Assembly (NCBI GenBank): GCA_027924645.1
Contig: BSBN01001252.1
Coordinates: forward strand, 919,501-983,500
DNA: 64,000 bases
Origin: Cunninghamia lanceolata
Taxonomy: Eukaryota; Streptophyta; Pinopsida; Cupressales; Cupressaceae
Direction of reading: 5' to 3'
The notes beneath the pieces are model-generated. The model worked only from the letters and a program-made list of their open reading frames with translations, was not told where the DNA came from and did no database searches. Below are positions 11,701 to 25,030 of this stretch, piece by piece; the first letter of the stretch is position 1; the number at the start of each line of letters is the position of its first letter. The position numbers and the translations under genes are program-made.

Positions 11701-11720
11701 AATGGAATAAGTAAATACAT

Positions 11721-14322
<2,602 letters not shown>

Positions 14323-14474
14323 GGATGACAAACAATATATAACATAGTCCATGAAATAGTCAAATTATGTAGCCCATGTTCAATAACCTATCACATACTA
14401 TCTCTATAATCAAGAGTCCTCTTCACACCATGCGAACTATTCAGATGACCTGAATCACTCTGTAGAAGAGAAAG

Positions 14475-15480
14475 ATTTAGATGAAATCAGATGTAAGATC
14501 ATATCAATGTTTGGTAGAGAAAAGTTATCTTTAGGGTATCCTTTTTTGATGTCTCAAAAGTTAGTGCAAACATGAATTCCCTTAGTTTTCTTGCTAACTA
14601 AGACCACATTAGAGACCCATTTAGGATAAGTAATAGTCTGAATGAACCCCACATCCAAGAGTTTATACAATTCTTCTTTGACCAAGAGGGCTACTTGGGG
14701 GTGCATTTTGCGTAGCTTTTATTGAATAGGTTTGGCATTGAGGTGAACCACAAGATGATGCATGACTTTAAAGATGGAGTCTCAAGGCATATCACCATAA
14801 GACCACATGAAGAAATCAGCGTAATCTTTAAGGGTGATGGTTATGCCTTCTTTGATGTCAAGGTCCAGTGGAGCTACTATCTTAGAGAGTTTAGGGTCCT
14901 CTTCTATTCACAGGTTGATGTCCATAGCATCCTCAACAAGGAGAGGGGAGTCATCTTGTATATGAGTGGTATCTAATGGAAGGTGAAGTTTGTCATTGAG
15001 GAGGTCTTGGGAAGTGTCCATTTTTATTGTATCATTTTAATCGATCACAAGTTTCTTCTTATATCTTGTTGCTATTCTGCCTACTAGGGTGCCTTAGGAC
15101 TAAAGGGTTCTTCTTTCTCTCCAAAATAAGCATAGGTGTTAAGTATGGTGGAAAAGTCTTTCTTATGATTACAATGGGGATGTGGTCTTGACACTTCATA
15201 AGTTTCATGATGGCTTCATCATTTTGGAAAACATCAAATCATATAGGGTCGTGTTGGTCCCAATTGATAAACTCAAGGTATTATAGGTCTAAGGAGATGG
15301 TGAGGATAGTGACCTATCATGAAATAGGTTAGTGGTGGCAAGATCTTCGTAAGGATCATGAGTGGGGCCTACATCAATGTCATTAAGATTAGGGGAAGCA
15401 TTACCAATGAGGTTAGGCTCGTATCACAATTAACATCATGATGTTCATTCCAGGGACATAACCTAGCTAGTGAGGATAGC
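14475..15480 (-). pseudogene. Ty3/gypsy pol fragment (linker and RT N-terminus)
   Basis: Read on the minus strand, 14500-14840 gives the conserved entry to gypsy RT: MWSYGDMP, a HHL box, KLRKMHPQVALLVKEEL, KLLDVGFI, YPKWVSNVVLV and a degraded FPLPNID-like box. The part at 15150-15300 reads FINWDQHDPI and QNDEAI, matching the linker between protease and RT. The same two blocks occur in the same order in the Tat-like element at 62810-63600. Stops interrupt every ~30 codons, and both ends are abrupt. The catalytic part of RT is missing. Confidence 0.72.
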
Positions 15481-15750
15481 TACAAGTGTCTCTAAAGTTA
15501 CATTTGTTGGATTGATTTCATTCTTGATTAGTTGGCTATCACAAAAACTGTAAAATCTTCTCAATTCTTGATTAGTTGGTTGTCTCTAAAGGTTTGATTA
15601 TGAAGGACGTGATAAAGGTTTTATTATGGTTTGTTGTAATTGTTTTACATGACAGTTACCTATTCAATAATGCCTTTAAAATACAATGACATACATTGAT
15701 ATAAGTAAATTTTATAAAAACCAAATATATATATCATCCCAATGCTATAT

Positions 15751-16110
15751 AATTTTTGACAGTTTGTTCAAAATCTCTCCTTTCATATGATACATTCGTT
15801 TCAAAATTTCAATTGTATTTTATAGCTAAAATGTCTAAATACAGCTATTCAACACTCAAATTGAAATCAAATTTTGACAGTTTGTTCAAAATCTCTCCTT
15901 TCATATGATACAAAATTTTCAAAATTTCAATTGTATTTTACAGCTAAAATGTCTAAATACAGCTATTCAATTCTTAAATTTAAACAAAATTTTGACAGTT
16001 TGTTCAAATTCTATCCTTTTATATGATATAGTCTTTCAAAATTTCAATTGTATTTTACAACTAAAATGTCAAAAAATAGCTATTAATTTCATAAACAGAA
16101 ACCCTAAATA
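15751..16110. repeat. Tandem repeat, 117-119-bp unit, about three copies
   Basis: Units start near 15754, 15871 and 15990 with TTTTGACAGTTTGTTCAAA. They share CTCTCCTTTCATATGATA, AATTTCAATTGTATTTTA and AAAATGTC.AAATA.AGCTATT. A partial fourth unit may follow to about 16145. The repeat is AT-rich and noncoding, and its divergence increases to the right. Confidence 0.85.
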
Positions 16111-16239
16111 ACAGTTTACAATTTAAATTTTGATTGTATTTTACACCAAAAAAAACAAGGGAAACTTCAAAAGATTGATTGCTAAATTGTAGAAGTGGAA
16201 AAATCCACTTACCTGCTATTTTGATGGTGACTCAACTCA

Positions 16240-16461
16240 GGATCCCGTTCTCAGCTGTCACCTGTCGCTAGGAAAAATGGGGTCTCTGCCATTTTTTTTA
16301 AAATTTAGTACTTTTTCAAAACAGGATCCCGTTTTATGAAACGGGATCCCGTTTTTTTGTTCTAGGTTTGGGATCCCGCTAAGGAACGAGATCCCGTTTT
16401 GGATTTTAGGGTCGGGATTGCGACCCAAAATGGGATCCCGTTTTATAAAAATGGGATCCCG
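16240..16461. repeat. Cluster of GGGATCCCG palindromes
   Basis: GGATCCCG-type words sit at 16240, 16324, 16343, 16370, 16388 (GAGATCCCG), a decayed copy near 16412, then 16432 and 16453. Most are followed by TTTT and several are preceded by AAA, so AAACGGGATCCCGTTT (about 16339-16354) is a 16-nt perfect palindrome and neighbours can pair with each other. It lies directly between the 117-bp array and a gypsy ORF. Role unknown. Confidence 0.85.
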
Positions 16462-16554
16462 TTTTTAGTTACCTGATTTCAGATTTTTTTCTAACTCTGA
16501 AACTTCCACCTTAAGTGGACACAACTTCTTGCATTTACCCAAAATATTTTTGTC

Positions 16555-17841
16555 CCAATTGATTATGAATTATCCACTAACAAAATTGCGATACCTGAAC
16601 CAACTTTGTAAGTCCTACATTTGAACAAGAAAGATGAGCAAGACAAATCCACAACTAACGCAAGAATGAAAACAGTTGAGAAAGGGGAATTGTCGAAACA
16701 AAATTCAGTAGTTTCAAAGGAAACAATGGTGAAAATCATGGAATTACTCAAGCAAGACAGCCCCATACAATTCCTCTTAGATATTTTCACTATCAACCTG
16801 GTAATAGAAGAAAAAGTAGCTCAACCAAATAGACTAAATCAAACGAGTGAAGTTCCTCTTATAATTGAGTTAAAAATGATTGGTCTAGTAGGAATCGATC
16901 CTCTTGTCTTAGTTTATGCGAACAAAGACTTGTTAGAAGGATACACCCCATTAATGACCCCTGGGGAAACTTAGTTAAGTGAATCTTACACATCTCTCAC
17001 ACCCCCTAGTGAATTATACACTCCATTGACACCGCCAATGTAGATGGATTTTGAGGATCATCTTGATGCGAATTCAATTGATAGTGAGTCTACAAATGAT
17101 CCCAACGTTTAGCCTAAAACTTTAAGAGTTGATAACTCACAAAACTATTCTTCACCCTTAACCTTTATGCAATCAAACGATGCATGGGAACCACAAGTGC
17201 AAATTGAAATGATTAAAAGGTTCCCTAATGAGGATGAGGTGCGAGGATTTAAAAAAGAAAAGAAACTATGTATAATCATCAAAGAAGAACAACCTACTAT
17301 TCTTGAATTGCCCGAAAGGTATATAGGGTATTTTATGGAGCTACGACTGGAGCCAAATGGAAAAACAAGCCTATGTTTTGTTCCTCTAGAAGGGAAAAGG
17401 GAGCCACAAACTTCCTTTGAGTTGGTTTAGTTTTTACAAAATGTTTAAGAAATAGCCAAGGTTAAAGTTTACATGCAAGACAAATTTGACCTTCTCACTG
17501 AACTATTGGCAAGTCATGGGGCCTTATACTAGATTCCATCACATCGAGAAGCATATAAATCCTTAGCTCATATCACAACAATTCAATCTTCACAAGAAAG
17601 CACAATTATCCCCACATATTAAAGAAATAGACCATTCAAAGTAGGATAAGTGGTGCCATTAAAAGGAAGCTGCATAAAAAACAAAAGATGCATGACCAAA
17701 AGGAAATTTTGAGAAGATTGGAAAGGTCCTTATATAATCATGAAAGATGTTGAAAACAACGCTTATCTCTTGTGCACAATGGAAGGTGAAGAGTTTAGTG
17801 AAATAGTTAATGTCTTTTATTTAAAGCAATATTATATCTAA
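16555..17841 (+). pseudogene. Long decayed ORF ending in a gypsy-type GPY/F module
   Basis: One frame stays in register for about 1.28 kb (about 428 codons) with no frameshift but roughly ten stops. The last 75 codons read RPFKVG, VVPLKGSCIKNKR, then WKGPYIIM, ENNAYLL and GEEFSEIVNVFYLKQYY. This matches the GPY/F module at the C-terminus of Ty3/gypsy integrases. The 330 codons before it are not a recognisable integrase: they contain a Lys/Glu-rich part, a SELYTPLTPP proline motif and a globular-looking stretch with ELPERYIGYFMELRLEPNGK. I do not recognise that part. It is either a gypsy-specific domain fused upstream of GPY/F or a product of deletion. Confidence 0.6.
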
Positions 17842-18532
17842 AAATATGTGAAAGCCATAAAAATCCCAAAAAATATAAAAAAAATGTAAAAACATGCATT
17901 TCATTAATGTTCATCTTTGCATTGTTCAGTAATATGCTCTTGTTATATTTTCATCCTAGTAAGGAGTCTTAAAGTTGTTTAGTACATGTTTTTACTAAAT
18001 CATAGAGATTCCCAAAATCATCATTATCTATTCCCCTTTACATTCCAAAAAATTTCAAATAAATTTAAACTTAAAGCTTTATATTGATCCTCGTCTTAAC
18101 TACCATCTAGTCAAGCATAAACAAAGCAAGTTTTCAAACCTACAATGTTCAATAGAATCTAGAAAGTACACCTCCCCTAACCCTCCAAAGTAAGAGGGAA
18201 GTCCTGTGAGTTAGTTATTATTTTGGTGGCGCTTGAACCCTTATTCACCTAGCTAAAAATGTTAGGGAGATCATAACTCTATAAAGCAATAAAAAAAGAA
18301 AAGAAAAGAAAAGCAAATAAAAGAAACCACAAATAAAAAAATTAAAAGATCAAAAAAGTCAAAATAAAAAAGGAAAAGAGAAGTTATTGATGTCTATACT
18401 CTTGGGTGAAGAATAGTCTAAATTTAAAAGTATGAGGGTGACATCTATCAGAGAAATAAAAAATTAAAATAAAAGGAAAAAAGAGGAAAAAAAGAGGAAA
18501 AAAAGAAAGAAAGAAAACAAAGTACATACATG
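17842..18532. other. A/purine-rich noncoding stretch
   Basis: This follows the GPY/F stop. AT-rich at first, then purine-rich tracts at about 18285-18375 and 18455-18520 dominated by AAAAGAAAAG, AAAATAAAAA and GAGGAAAAAAAG. It probably contains the 3' non-translated part of the gypsy remnant. No LTR end or gene is recognised. Confidence 0.5.
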
Positions 18533-19551
18533 TGTTGGGAATTAAGGTGTCTCAACCTTTGAAAATTCTTAGCATTGGTATTTAATTATTTATTTATTAT
18601 TTGCCTATATTGTATTTATTTATGCACATCCTATTTCGTCATATAGTGTGAGGTGGCATGGTGGGTTGTCATCCCACTTGGAAGGTGACTTGGATGGACA
18701 TTCAACATGAGGAAAGGTAGGCATCCCATTTTGAGGTGGCATGAATTTGCCATTTGTCGACATCTTGAGCAATGTGTAAGAGGTTATGACATATGACAAA
18801 ATGCATGACATTTAAGAGATGAAAATAGAAGATTTTAATGATAGGTATGACATGCATCATAAAGCATCTTTGCATGTTTGAATAAGGTATATTTAGGTGC
18901 CCAAGTTTGACTATGACAAGTTGTAAGAGAATCATTTATGATGGATTCTCTTACAGTTGTAAGTGTTGTCATATATGACAGATTTTATGATGGTGTAAGA
19001 GCATCTGTAATACCTATTTTAGATAAATTTGGGGTGCCAAAGTTTGGAGGGTTGTAAGAGGTGTAAGAGAATATTGTACAAGTGTCATTTGCTGCAAAAA
19101 AGGTGTTGGAATGTGTGCCATGTGGATTTGGACACCCACCTCTTGTATATTCCTCTAGAAGTTTCCTTCATGCTTGATATTGTCTATAAATAAGGTGTTT
19201 GTTGGAGTAGTTTGTATGGTTCATTTGTACTTACTATTATGCTGCCATAATTACTCCTGAATATCAACAATGGTGAACTCCTGTAAGAGATTGGCTCTGG
19301 AAGTGTATTGTAACCTTCATTGTTTATGGATTAATACATTGGGTTGTGCTTTGGAGTGTAAGGTTTTTCATCTGAAAGGGTTTTCCCCACGTATATCTTA
19401 TGTTTTGAGCTTTTGTATTTACACTTGATGTTATTTGATCTTCTCTATATTGTGTATCTCATTATTGTAACTATTAAAAGAAAAAAAATTGTGCAACTCT
19501 CCTTATTAGATTGGTCTAGGAAGTGTTTTTCGCGTACCTTGCTTCCTCTCA
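18533..19551 (+). repeat. 5' LTR of element B
   Basis: It starts TGTTGGGAATTAAGG and ends CTTGCTTCCTCTCA just before the primer site. A TATAAATA box lies at 19185-19192 and is also present in the 3' copy (29899-29906). Aligns along its length with 29234-30051 joined to 33459-33674 (1034 bp). Confidence 0.9.
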
Positions 19552-19553
19552 AT

Positions 19554-19567
19554 TGGTATCAGAGCTT
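19554..19567 (+). other. Primer binding site of element B
   Basis: TGGTATCAGAGCTT lies two bases after the 5' LTR. The first 12 bases match the tRNA-iMet complementary consensus exactly. Confidence 0.85.
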
Positions 19568-19630
19568 CATCAACTTTGGTTCTAGTTGTTGGGTAGAGGG
19601 TTTTTTGAACTAATCTTTGTTTCAGTTGGA

Positions 19631-20330
19631 GCTTGTTTGAGTTGTGGAAACTCAAGATGGAAGACATGTTGGTTGACAGAGACTTATGGACTGCTATATC
19701 TAGAAAGATGCCATTGGACATGAAACAAGAAGACTGGGATCAGATGCATTGGAAGGCTAAGGGTCTTGTGAGACTCTGTTTGGCTTACTCTATGTTACTA
19801 AATGTCCATGAAGAGGCTACAACTGTAGATATGTGGAAGAAAGTTGGTCAGATTTATCAGACTGAATCCCTAGTAAATAAGTTGTTTTTGAGGAAGAAGT
19901 TGTACTCTCTAAGGATGGAGGATATGTCATAGATCACATGAATAGTTTTAACATGCTTGTTTCCCAGTTGATCTCTATTGGTTCGAAAATAGAGGAGGAT
20001 CTGGGTATGACTTTGTTGTGTTCTTTGTTGAATTCATGGGACCACCTTGTTATGGCCATTGGGAGTACCACTACCACCTTCAAGATGGATGAAGTGGTTG
20101 CATCATTACTTTCTGAAGAGATGTGGAACAAATCTTCTGAAATGGCTAAGGAGGCTCTTACAGTTCATGGTCGATCAAAAAACAAAGGCAAGAAGAAGGA
20201 AAAGAAGTGGGATAAAGGAAGATCAAATTCTGTGGGAGATCTAAGTCTCCTAGAAAGTCTAAGGCATTGTGTTGGAATTGTGGAAAACCTGGGCATTTCT
20301 ACATGAGTGCAAGGCAAAGAAAAAGAAAAA
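19631..20330 (+). pseudogene. copia gag (element B)
   Basis: A UBN2-type gag: FELWKLKMEDMLVDRDLW near the N-terminus, then WDQMHWKAKGLVRLCLAYS and LRKKLYSLRMED. A TAG and a shift lie at about 19930, followed by MNSFNMLVSQLISIGSKIEE and LLNSWDHLVMAIGSTTT in a second frame. A basic stretch leads to CWNCGKPGHF at about 20269-20300, where the last Cys of the zinc knuckle falls out of frame. This family forms the particle shell and binds RNA. It is disrupted by a frameshift in the middle and another at the knuckle. Confidence 0.85.
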
Positions 20331-20424
20331 GAAAAAAAAAACTATGATTGCAATTCTGACAAATCTTCTCAAGATGATGGAAAAACATTTGTCATTGCCT
20401 TGGAAACACATGCATCAAAAGATG

Positions 20425-22250
20425 TGTGATTGATAGAATCTGGTGCATCTTTTCACATGACCTCACATCGGGGTTGGTTCACGAAGTATGAAAAATATGA
20501 CGGTGGGAGGGTGTATTTGGGTGACGACTCTCATCTAAAGAATATTGGTCGTGGAAGAGTCTTGATTTGATTCCTTGATGATGAGTGAAGGGGATCAATG
20601 GTGTTCTACATATCCCTAGTTTGGCATGGAACTTGTTATCTGTAAGTAATTTGAATGATGTGCATGTGCATGTTGTTTTCTCGAATGGAGGATGCAAGAT
20701 GACGAGAAGAACTATGGTGCTCGCTAAGGGTGTTTGGATTGGCACTTTATTCAAGCTGAATGCATGCACGATTTAGTGCAATAGTGCTTCTGTTTCAGAG
20801 AAGAGAACTTCAGAATCTTCATCCTCACTATTGGAACTAGGAACGAAGAGGACTGTTACATCTATTTCTAAAGGTCATGCTTTCTGGGTACCTAAGGGTG
20901 CTCATTCTATGGAGATGAAACTTCCAGTTGAGAGAACTATGTTATGGCACCAAAGACTTGGTCACATTAGTGAGAAGAGTCTCAGAGCCCTGAAGAATAA
21001 AAATCTTATTGACGGTATGAATGATTGTAATCTTGAGTTTGGTTTTTGCGAACATTGCATATATGTTCAAACAAAATCGTGTTCAATTTTATTCTAGTTC
21101 TCATAAATCTTCCAGGGTGATGGACTTGATACATTCTGATGTTTTTTGGTCCCATGAATGTTCTTTCAATTTCAAAATTTGTTTACTTTGTATCTTTTAT
21201 TGATGATTACAGTAGGACATGAGTTTATTTCCTTACAAGCAAATCTGAAGTCTTTAGTCGATTCATAGAGTTTAAGGATCTTGTTGAGAATCAGATGGAT
21301 AAAAGATAAGTGTTTGAAGATTGACAATGGTGGTGAGTTTTGTTCAGTAGATTTAAACAAGTTCTATAAAGAAATTGGGATTGAGAGGTAAAAGACAACT
21401 CCATATACCCCTTAGCAGAATGGAGTTGCAGAGAGGATGAAAAATATGTTGATGGAGAGGGCTAGGAGTATGCTTAGTGGAGCTGGCCATGAATAAAGAT
21501 TTTGGGTCGAAGATTGACAATGGTGGTGAGTTTTGTTCAGTAGATTTAGACAAGTTCTATAAAGAAATTGGGATTGAGAGGTAAAAGACAACTCCATATA
21601 CCCCTTAGCAGAATGGAGTTGCAGAGAGGATGAAAAATATGTTGATGGAGAGGGCTAGGAGTATGCTTAGTGGAGCTGGCCATGAATAAAGATTTTGGGT
21701 CGAAGCTATTTCTATCGCTTCCTACCTAGTTAACAGGTCTCCTACTTCAGTGCTTGTTGCAAAAACACCTATGGAGGTGGGGTTAGATAAAAATCCATCC
21801 ATGAGACATCTTCGAGTATTTGGTTGTGAGGAATATGCACATGTGCCTATGGAGAAGAGGTCTAAGAGTGAGAACAAGGCAGTGAAGTGTATCTTCATCG
21901 GTTATGGTGTCGGTGTGAAAGGGTACAAGCTTTGGGATCTAGTGGCCCAAAGGGTTCTGTACAGTAGAAGTGTGATCTTTAAAGAACTTAATCCTTCTTC
22001 TATTGTTCAACAACTGAAAAAAGAAGAGAAATTAGAGGATGTGGTTTAGCTTCCTTCTATCCTTAAGATAGTTGAATTGGAAACACTTATTGGATCTGAT
22101 GATGATGAGAGCTCTAGTAGCTCTGAAAGTTTAGAACAAGAAGAATCTCAACCTCAGCTTTTGAGGAGGTCCACTCAGATAAGGCGGTAACCTAATAGGT
22201 TTGGATATTCATTACATGATCCTAGTTGCATTTTTGCTTTGATTTCTAAC
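20425..22250 (+). pseudogene. copia protease and integrase (element B)
   Basis: Protease is recognised by ESGASFHMTS at about 20437-20466; the catalytic Asp of the DSG box is Glu here. LHIPSLAWNLLSVSNL follows. The pre-integrase zinc module has WHQRLGH near 20945 and C..C near 21047-21057. The core shows DDYSR (about 21203), KIDNGGEF with its Asp retained (about 21318), then PYTP, a TAG, and QNGVAERM with the catalytic Glu (about 21410-21440). A 193-bp direct duplication (21316-21701) repeats this part and shifts the frame. Afterwards the frame at 21750-22049 carries RHLRVFGCEEYAHVP and the C-terminal region. Catalysis is impossible. Confidence 0.85.
21316..21701 (+). repeat. 193-bp tandem duplication inside integrase
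   Basis: Copies 21316-21508 and 21509-21701 are identical by eye except for one base (ATTTAAACAA against ATTTAGACAA). Both begin GAAGATTGACAATGG and end TTTTGGGTC. The next bases, GAAG, repeat the unit start, so there is a 4-bp microhomology at the joint. 193 is not a multiple of three. Confidence 0.95.
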
Positions 22251-22289
22251 ACTGACGAGCCTAGGACTATAAGGGAGGCTATAGGTATG

Positions 22290-22473
22290 AGTGATGTAAA
22301 ATCCTAGAAAGAGGCCATGGAAGAAGAGATGGCTGCATTGAAGAAAAATAATACTTGGGATATGGTGCCCTTGCCTCATATGCAAATGGGTGTTCAAGAA
22401 AAAATTTGGTTCAGATGGCAGTGTTGAGAAGTATAAGGCAAGGTTGGTCGTGAAGGGGTATTCCCAGGTTGAG
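22290..22473 (+). pseudogene. copia RT, N-terminal part (element B)
   Basis: KEAMEEEMAALKKNNTWDMV marks the start of copia reverse transcriptase. After a frameshift at about 22380 the frame gives KARLVVKGYSQVE, and the sequence is cut at 22473 by the nested element. It resumes at 27839 with the next residues of the same domain. Confidence 0.85.
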
Positions 22474-23016
22474 TGTCACGACTCTCGTGTTCTAACAAAT
22501 TATTAATTCTCACAATTTTTGTTTTAATTATAAATTAAGTAAATTAAAACAATGACTTAGCTATTAGTAATATTTTTATTTACTATTATCATTTAAATTA
22601 ATTTAATAATTATAATTATCATTTCTTTTAATATAACTTATTATCTTGCTATTACTAAATATAAACAATAACTGTTAATCATATTATTTAAATTTTACTA
22701 TCATGTAATTTAGTATCAATAATTATTTATCAAATGATGTTTTTTATATTGCCAATTATTAATAATTTTTTTTATGCGTAATATGAGATTATATTAATAT
22801 TTTTAAAAAGATACATTTCATGGCTGGCTGCTGGCCTATCAGACTAAATAGCCCTTCATCAAAATCCTATTGAGTACCTCGCACTATCATGGGGGAAACC
22901 AAAATGGGCTGAGACAAACACCCGAAAACATGTATACTGATTTTTACATAGCCAAGTAGCAGACCTAGTAGCAGACATAGCAAGAGACCAACATAGAAAG
23001 AGACTAAAATAGAAGC

Positions 23017-23622
23017 CTATCCCTGGAAGCCATTAGCAAAGGCAAATGCCTTGAAGTCAAAAACCCCACCGCCGTGAAAGGAGTGCTCCATCTTCAGCAT
23101 CTGCAGCAGATACTCCATGCCAATTGTTGCTATCTCCTTATGCTCCACCAGCACCATGCCCTTTAGGTCCAATAGGAAAGGGTAGTATTTCACTACTTCA
23201 CCCAGCTTGTAGAAAGTGGGGAAGTCCCGAGGCCTTGGAACACCCATCCCTGCAATTGCTACCATGAGTATTTCCTCCAACCCAACCATTAGGTCTGCGT
23301 AAAACAACCTCTTCATCATGGCCTCCGCATCTCTCTTCGCCATACAAATCTCTAATAGAACGGCCAAGAAACTTGAAGTAATATGGATGTCGACCCGCTT
23401 GACCTCCCCATTATTTATGAAGCCCTTGCCTAGGACCATCTTTATCGCCGCAAGAGATAGAGGATCACACCTCTTCAGCATCCTTTTAAGCCTCTGGTCT
23501 ATGATCACACCCTAGAAAGCCATCTCCCTCACTGTGTTGTCCAACTGGATTGGGGTGTCTAGACCAATGTTGGTCAGCGTCTCAATCGACATTCTCGCCA
23601 CAAATTTGGAGCCCTCACCCAT
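23017..23622 (-). pseudogene. Antisense 201-codon ORF of unknown function
   Basis: I do not recognise this protein. On the minus strand, ATG at 23622 opens a frame that reaches TGG-free, well-composed protein sequence and stops at 23017-23019. A single TAG at codon 37 (23512-23514) breaks it. Composition is that of a compact, mostly helical soluble protein: MGEGSKFVARMSIETLTNIG at the start, QRLKRMLKRCDPLSLAAIKM after the stop, a hydrophobic helix with SSFLAVLLEICMAKRD, GMGVPRPRDF, KYYPFLLDLKGMVLVEHKE and an end rich in Phe/Gly. I see no signal peptide or membrane segment. The frame is the GC-richest and cleanest in the 5.36-kb insertion and runs opposite to the LTR-type orientation I assume for it. 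It may be an accessory antisense ORF or a captured host gene. Confidence 0.55.
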
Positions 23623-24429
23623 CTTCCACTCTCTGCAACTTAAATAAGGATGTCCAACATAGCTAGGCGATGAATGTTTCATAAAATTTAAATTTAATGG
23701 TTACTGGAGAGAAGAGTCTTTTCCTTTCGTTATTGTTCTGCTAGTGGGACGGCTGACAAGCCTGGCGACGAGCCAGCTAGCTCGTGAGAGCTAGTCTCAA
23801 ACACTCTCATTGTCTTGGCAATAATCTCGGCGCACTATGCAATGTTGTGCTTTTTGCAAAGTCGTCATTTCTGATTGTGATTGGCTTCCACCTCACTTCT
23901 TGATGTTCCTGCCGCATCCTACGTGGCTCCTTTTGACGATTTTATCCCTTCCATTCCTTCTGCCTTGGCTCGGCCCTTCCACGTGGCTACGTGGAATGGG
24001 CGCCCACCCATATACTGATTATTAATAATCAATAATTGTATTTCGTTGATGATTTGTAATTGCTAATTATTAATAATTATCAATTATATTCCGTATCAAA
24101 TATGGTGGTTATTAAATTTTGGACTATGGTCAACATTGATGGAAATGCTCTTTGTATTTGAGTTTTTAACGTTTGCAGCAGTACTCAGTAATTTTGAACA
24201 TCCTTTTCCAAAAACCTTTGGAGAATGCCATGTTTCCCCACCGTGTCAAAAAATGTAAAGGAGCAGATTTGTTTCAACGTGGAAAGAATACATGTAAGGA
24301 AAATGAATGGTATAAGATAGGACGGGTTACTTGGTAGGTTTTACAGCGAGGAACAAATTAAATGAAATCAGATGGACCGACATTGTTTCACCGACACAAT
24401 TCCACTGCCTGAGCACGATAAATTTTTTT

Positions 24430-25030
24430 TGTTATAAAACAAAAAAAAGAGAACTCTCAGAAGGGATATACTGAAGGAGATACAAGAAGATACAGGACAC
24501 AAAAGAGGATACAAAAGGAGATATAGAGAGAAAACACAGAGGGAAGTACATAGGCAGTTATACAGAGAAAGGGCAAAGAACAGTAAGAAAGGAAGAGTCT
24601 GTAACCCAACCATCTTCAATCACCGGAGGTAAGTAACAAAACTAATCTCCTCAAAATTTTCATTAACTTCTCAATTGCTCTGTGAAAAAGAAAATTCAAA
24701 AGGGTTTTAATAGGATTATTATCCATCTACTTTAATTTATATTTCAAATACCCTATTTGTTCTCATTTAAAAAGTTTTGTAACAGCTGTGCAAATTGGTT
24801 TTACCCATATCAAATTTTATTGTTAGAACTTCTATGCCCTAAATTTTTAAAATCTGGGTGATGCTTCCTTTTGGCAGCCTATTTACAATTCTGTATTTTT
24901 GTCTGTGCTTTTACCTTTTTTACTTGCCAGCAACAGGTGTCGACTTGTGTGTGAGATTGAGTTTCCTCTATCTTCTTATCATTCTTAACAAATTTAAATT
25001 TCATTTTTTTTCCATGGTTACTCTTGCAGA
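24430..25030 (+). promoter_or_regulatory. Possible promoter, leader exon and intron
   Basis: TTATAAAAC at about 24430 could be a TATA box. About 190 bp of purine-rich sequence with many GATACA/GAGATA words follows. Then comes a canonical donor, GGAG|GTAAGT (about 24627-24635), and about 400 bp later a T-rich tract ending TCTTGCAG|ACAAAG (acceptor near 25029). This looks like a 5' leader exon and intron, but I find no coding exon behind it. It could be the LTR promoter of the insertion. Splice-like motifs occur by chance, hence the low confidence. Confidence 0.3.

Larger units (their letters stand above)
8741..11720 (+). mobile_element. L1-type LINE, 3' part missing
   Basis: A non-LTR retrotransposon with the order ORF1 (DUF4283-like plus zinc knuckle), apurinic endonuclease, then the first part of RT. 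The sequence stops being LINE-like near 11700, before the RT catalytic box. There is no 3' UTR or poly(A), so the 3' half has been lost or displaced. That is unusual, because target-primed insertion normally truncates 5' ends. Frameshifts and many TGA/TAG stops show it is dead. The 5' boundary is a guess from the GC-richer sequence beginning near 8741. Confidence 0.82.
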
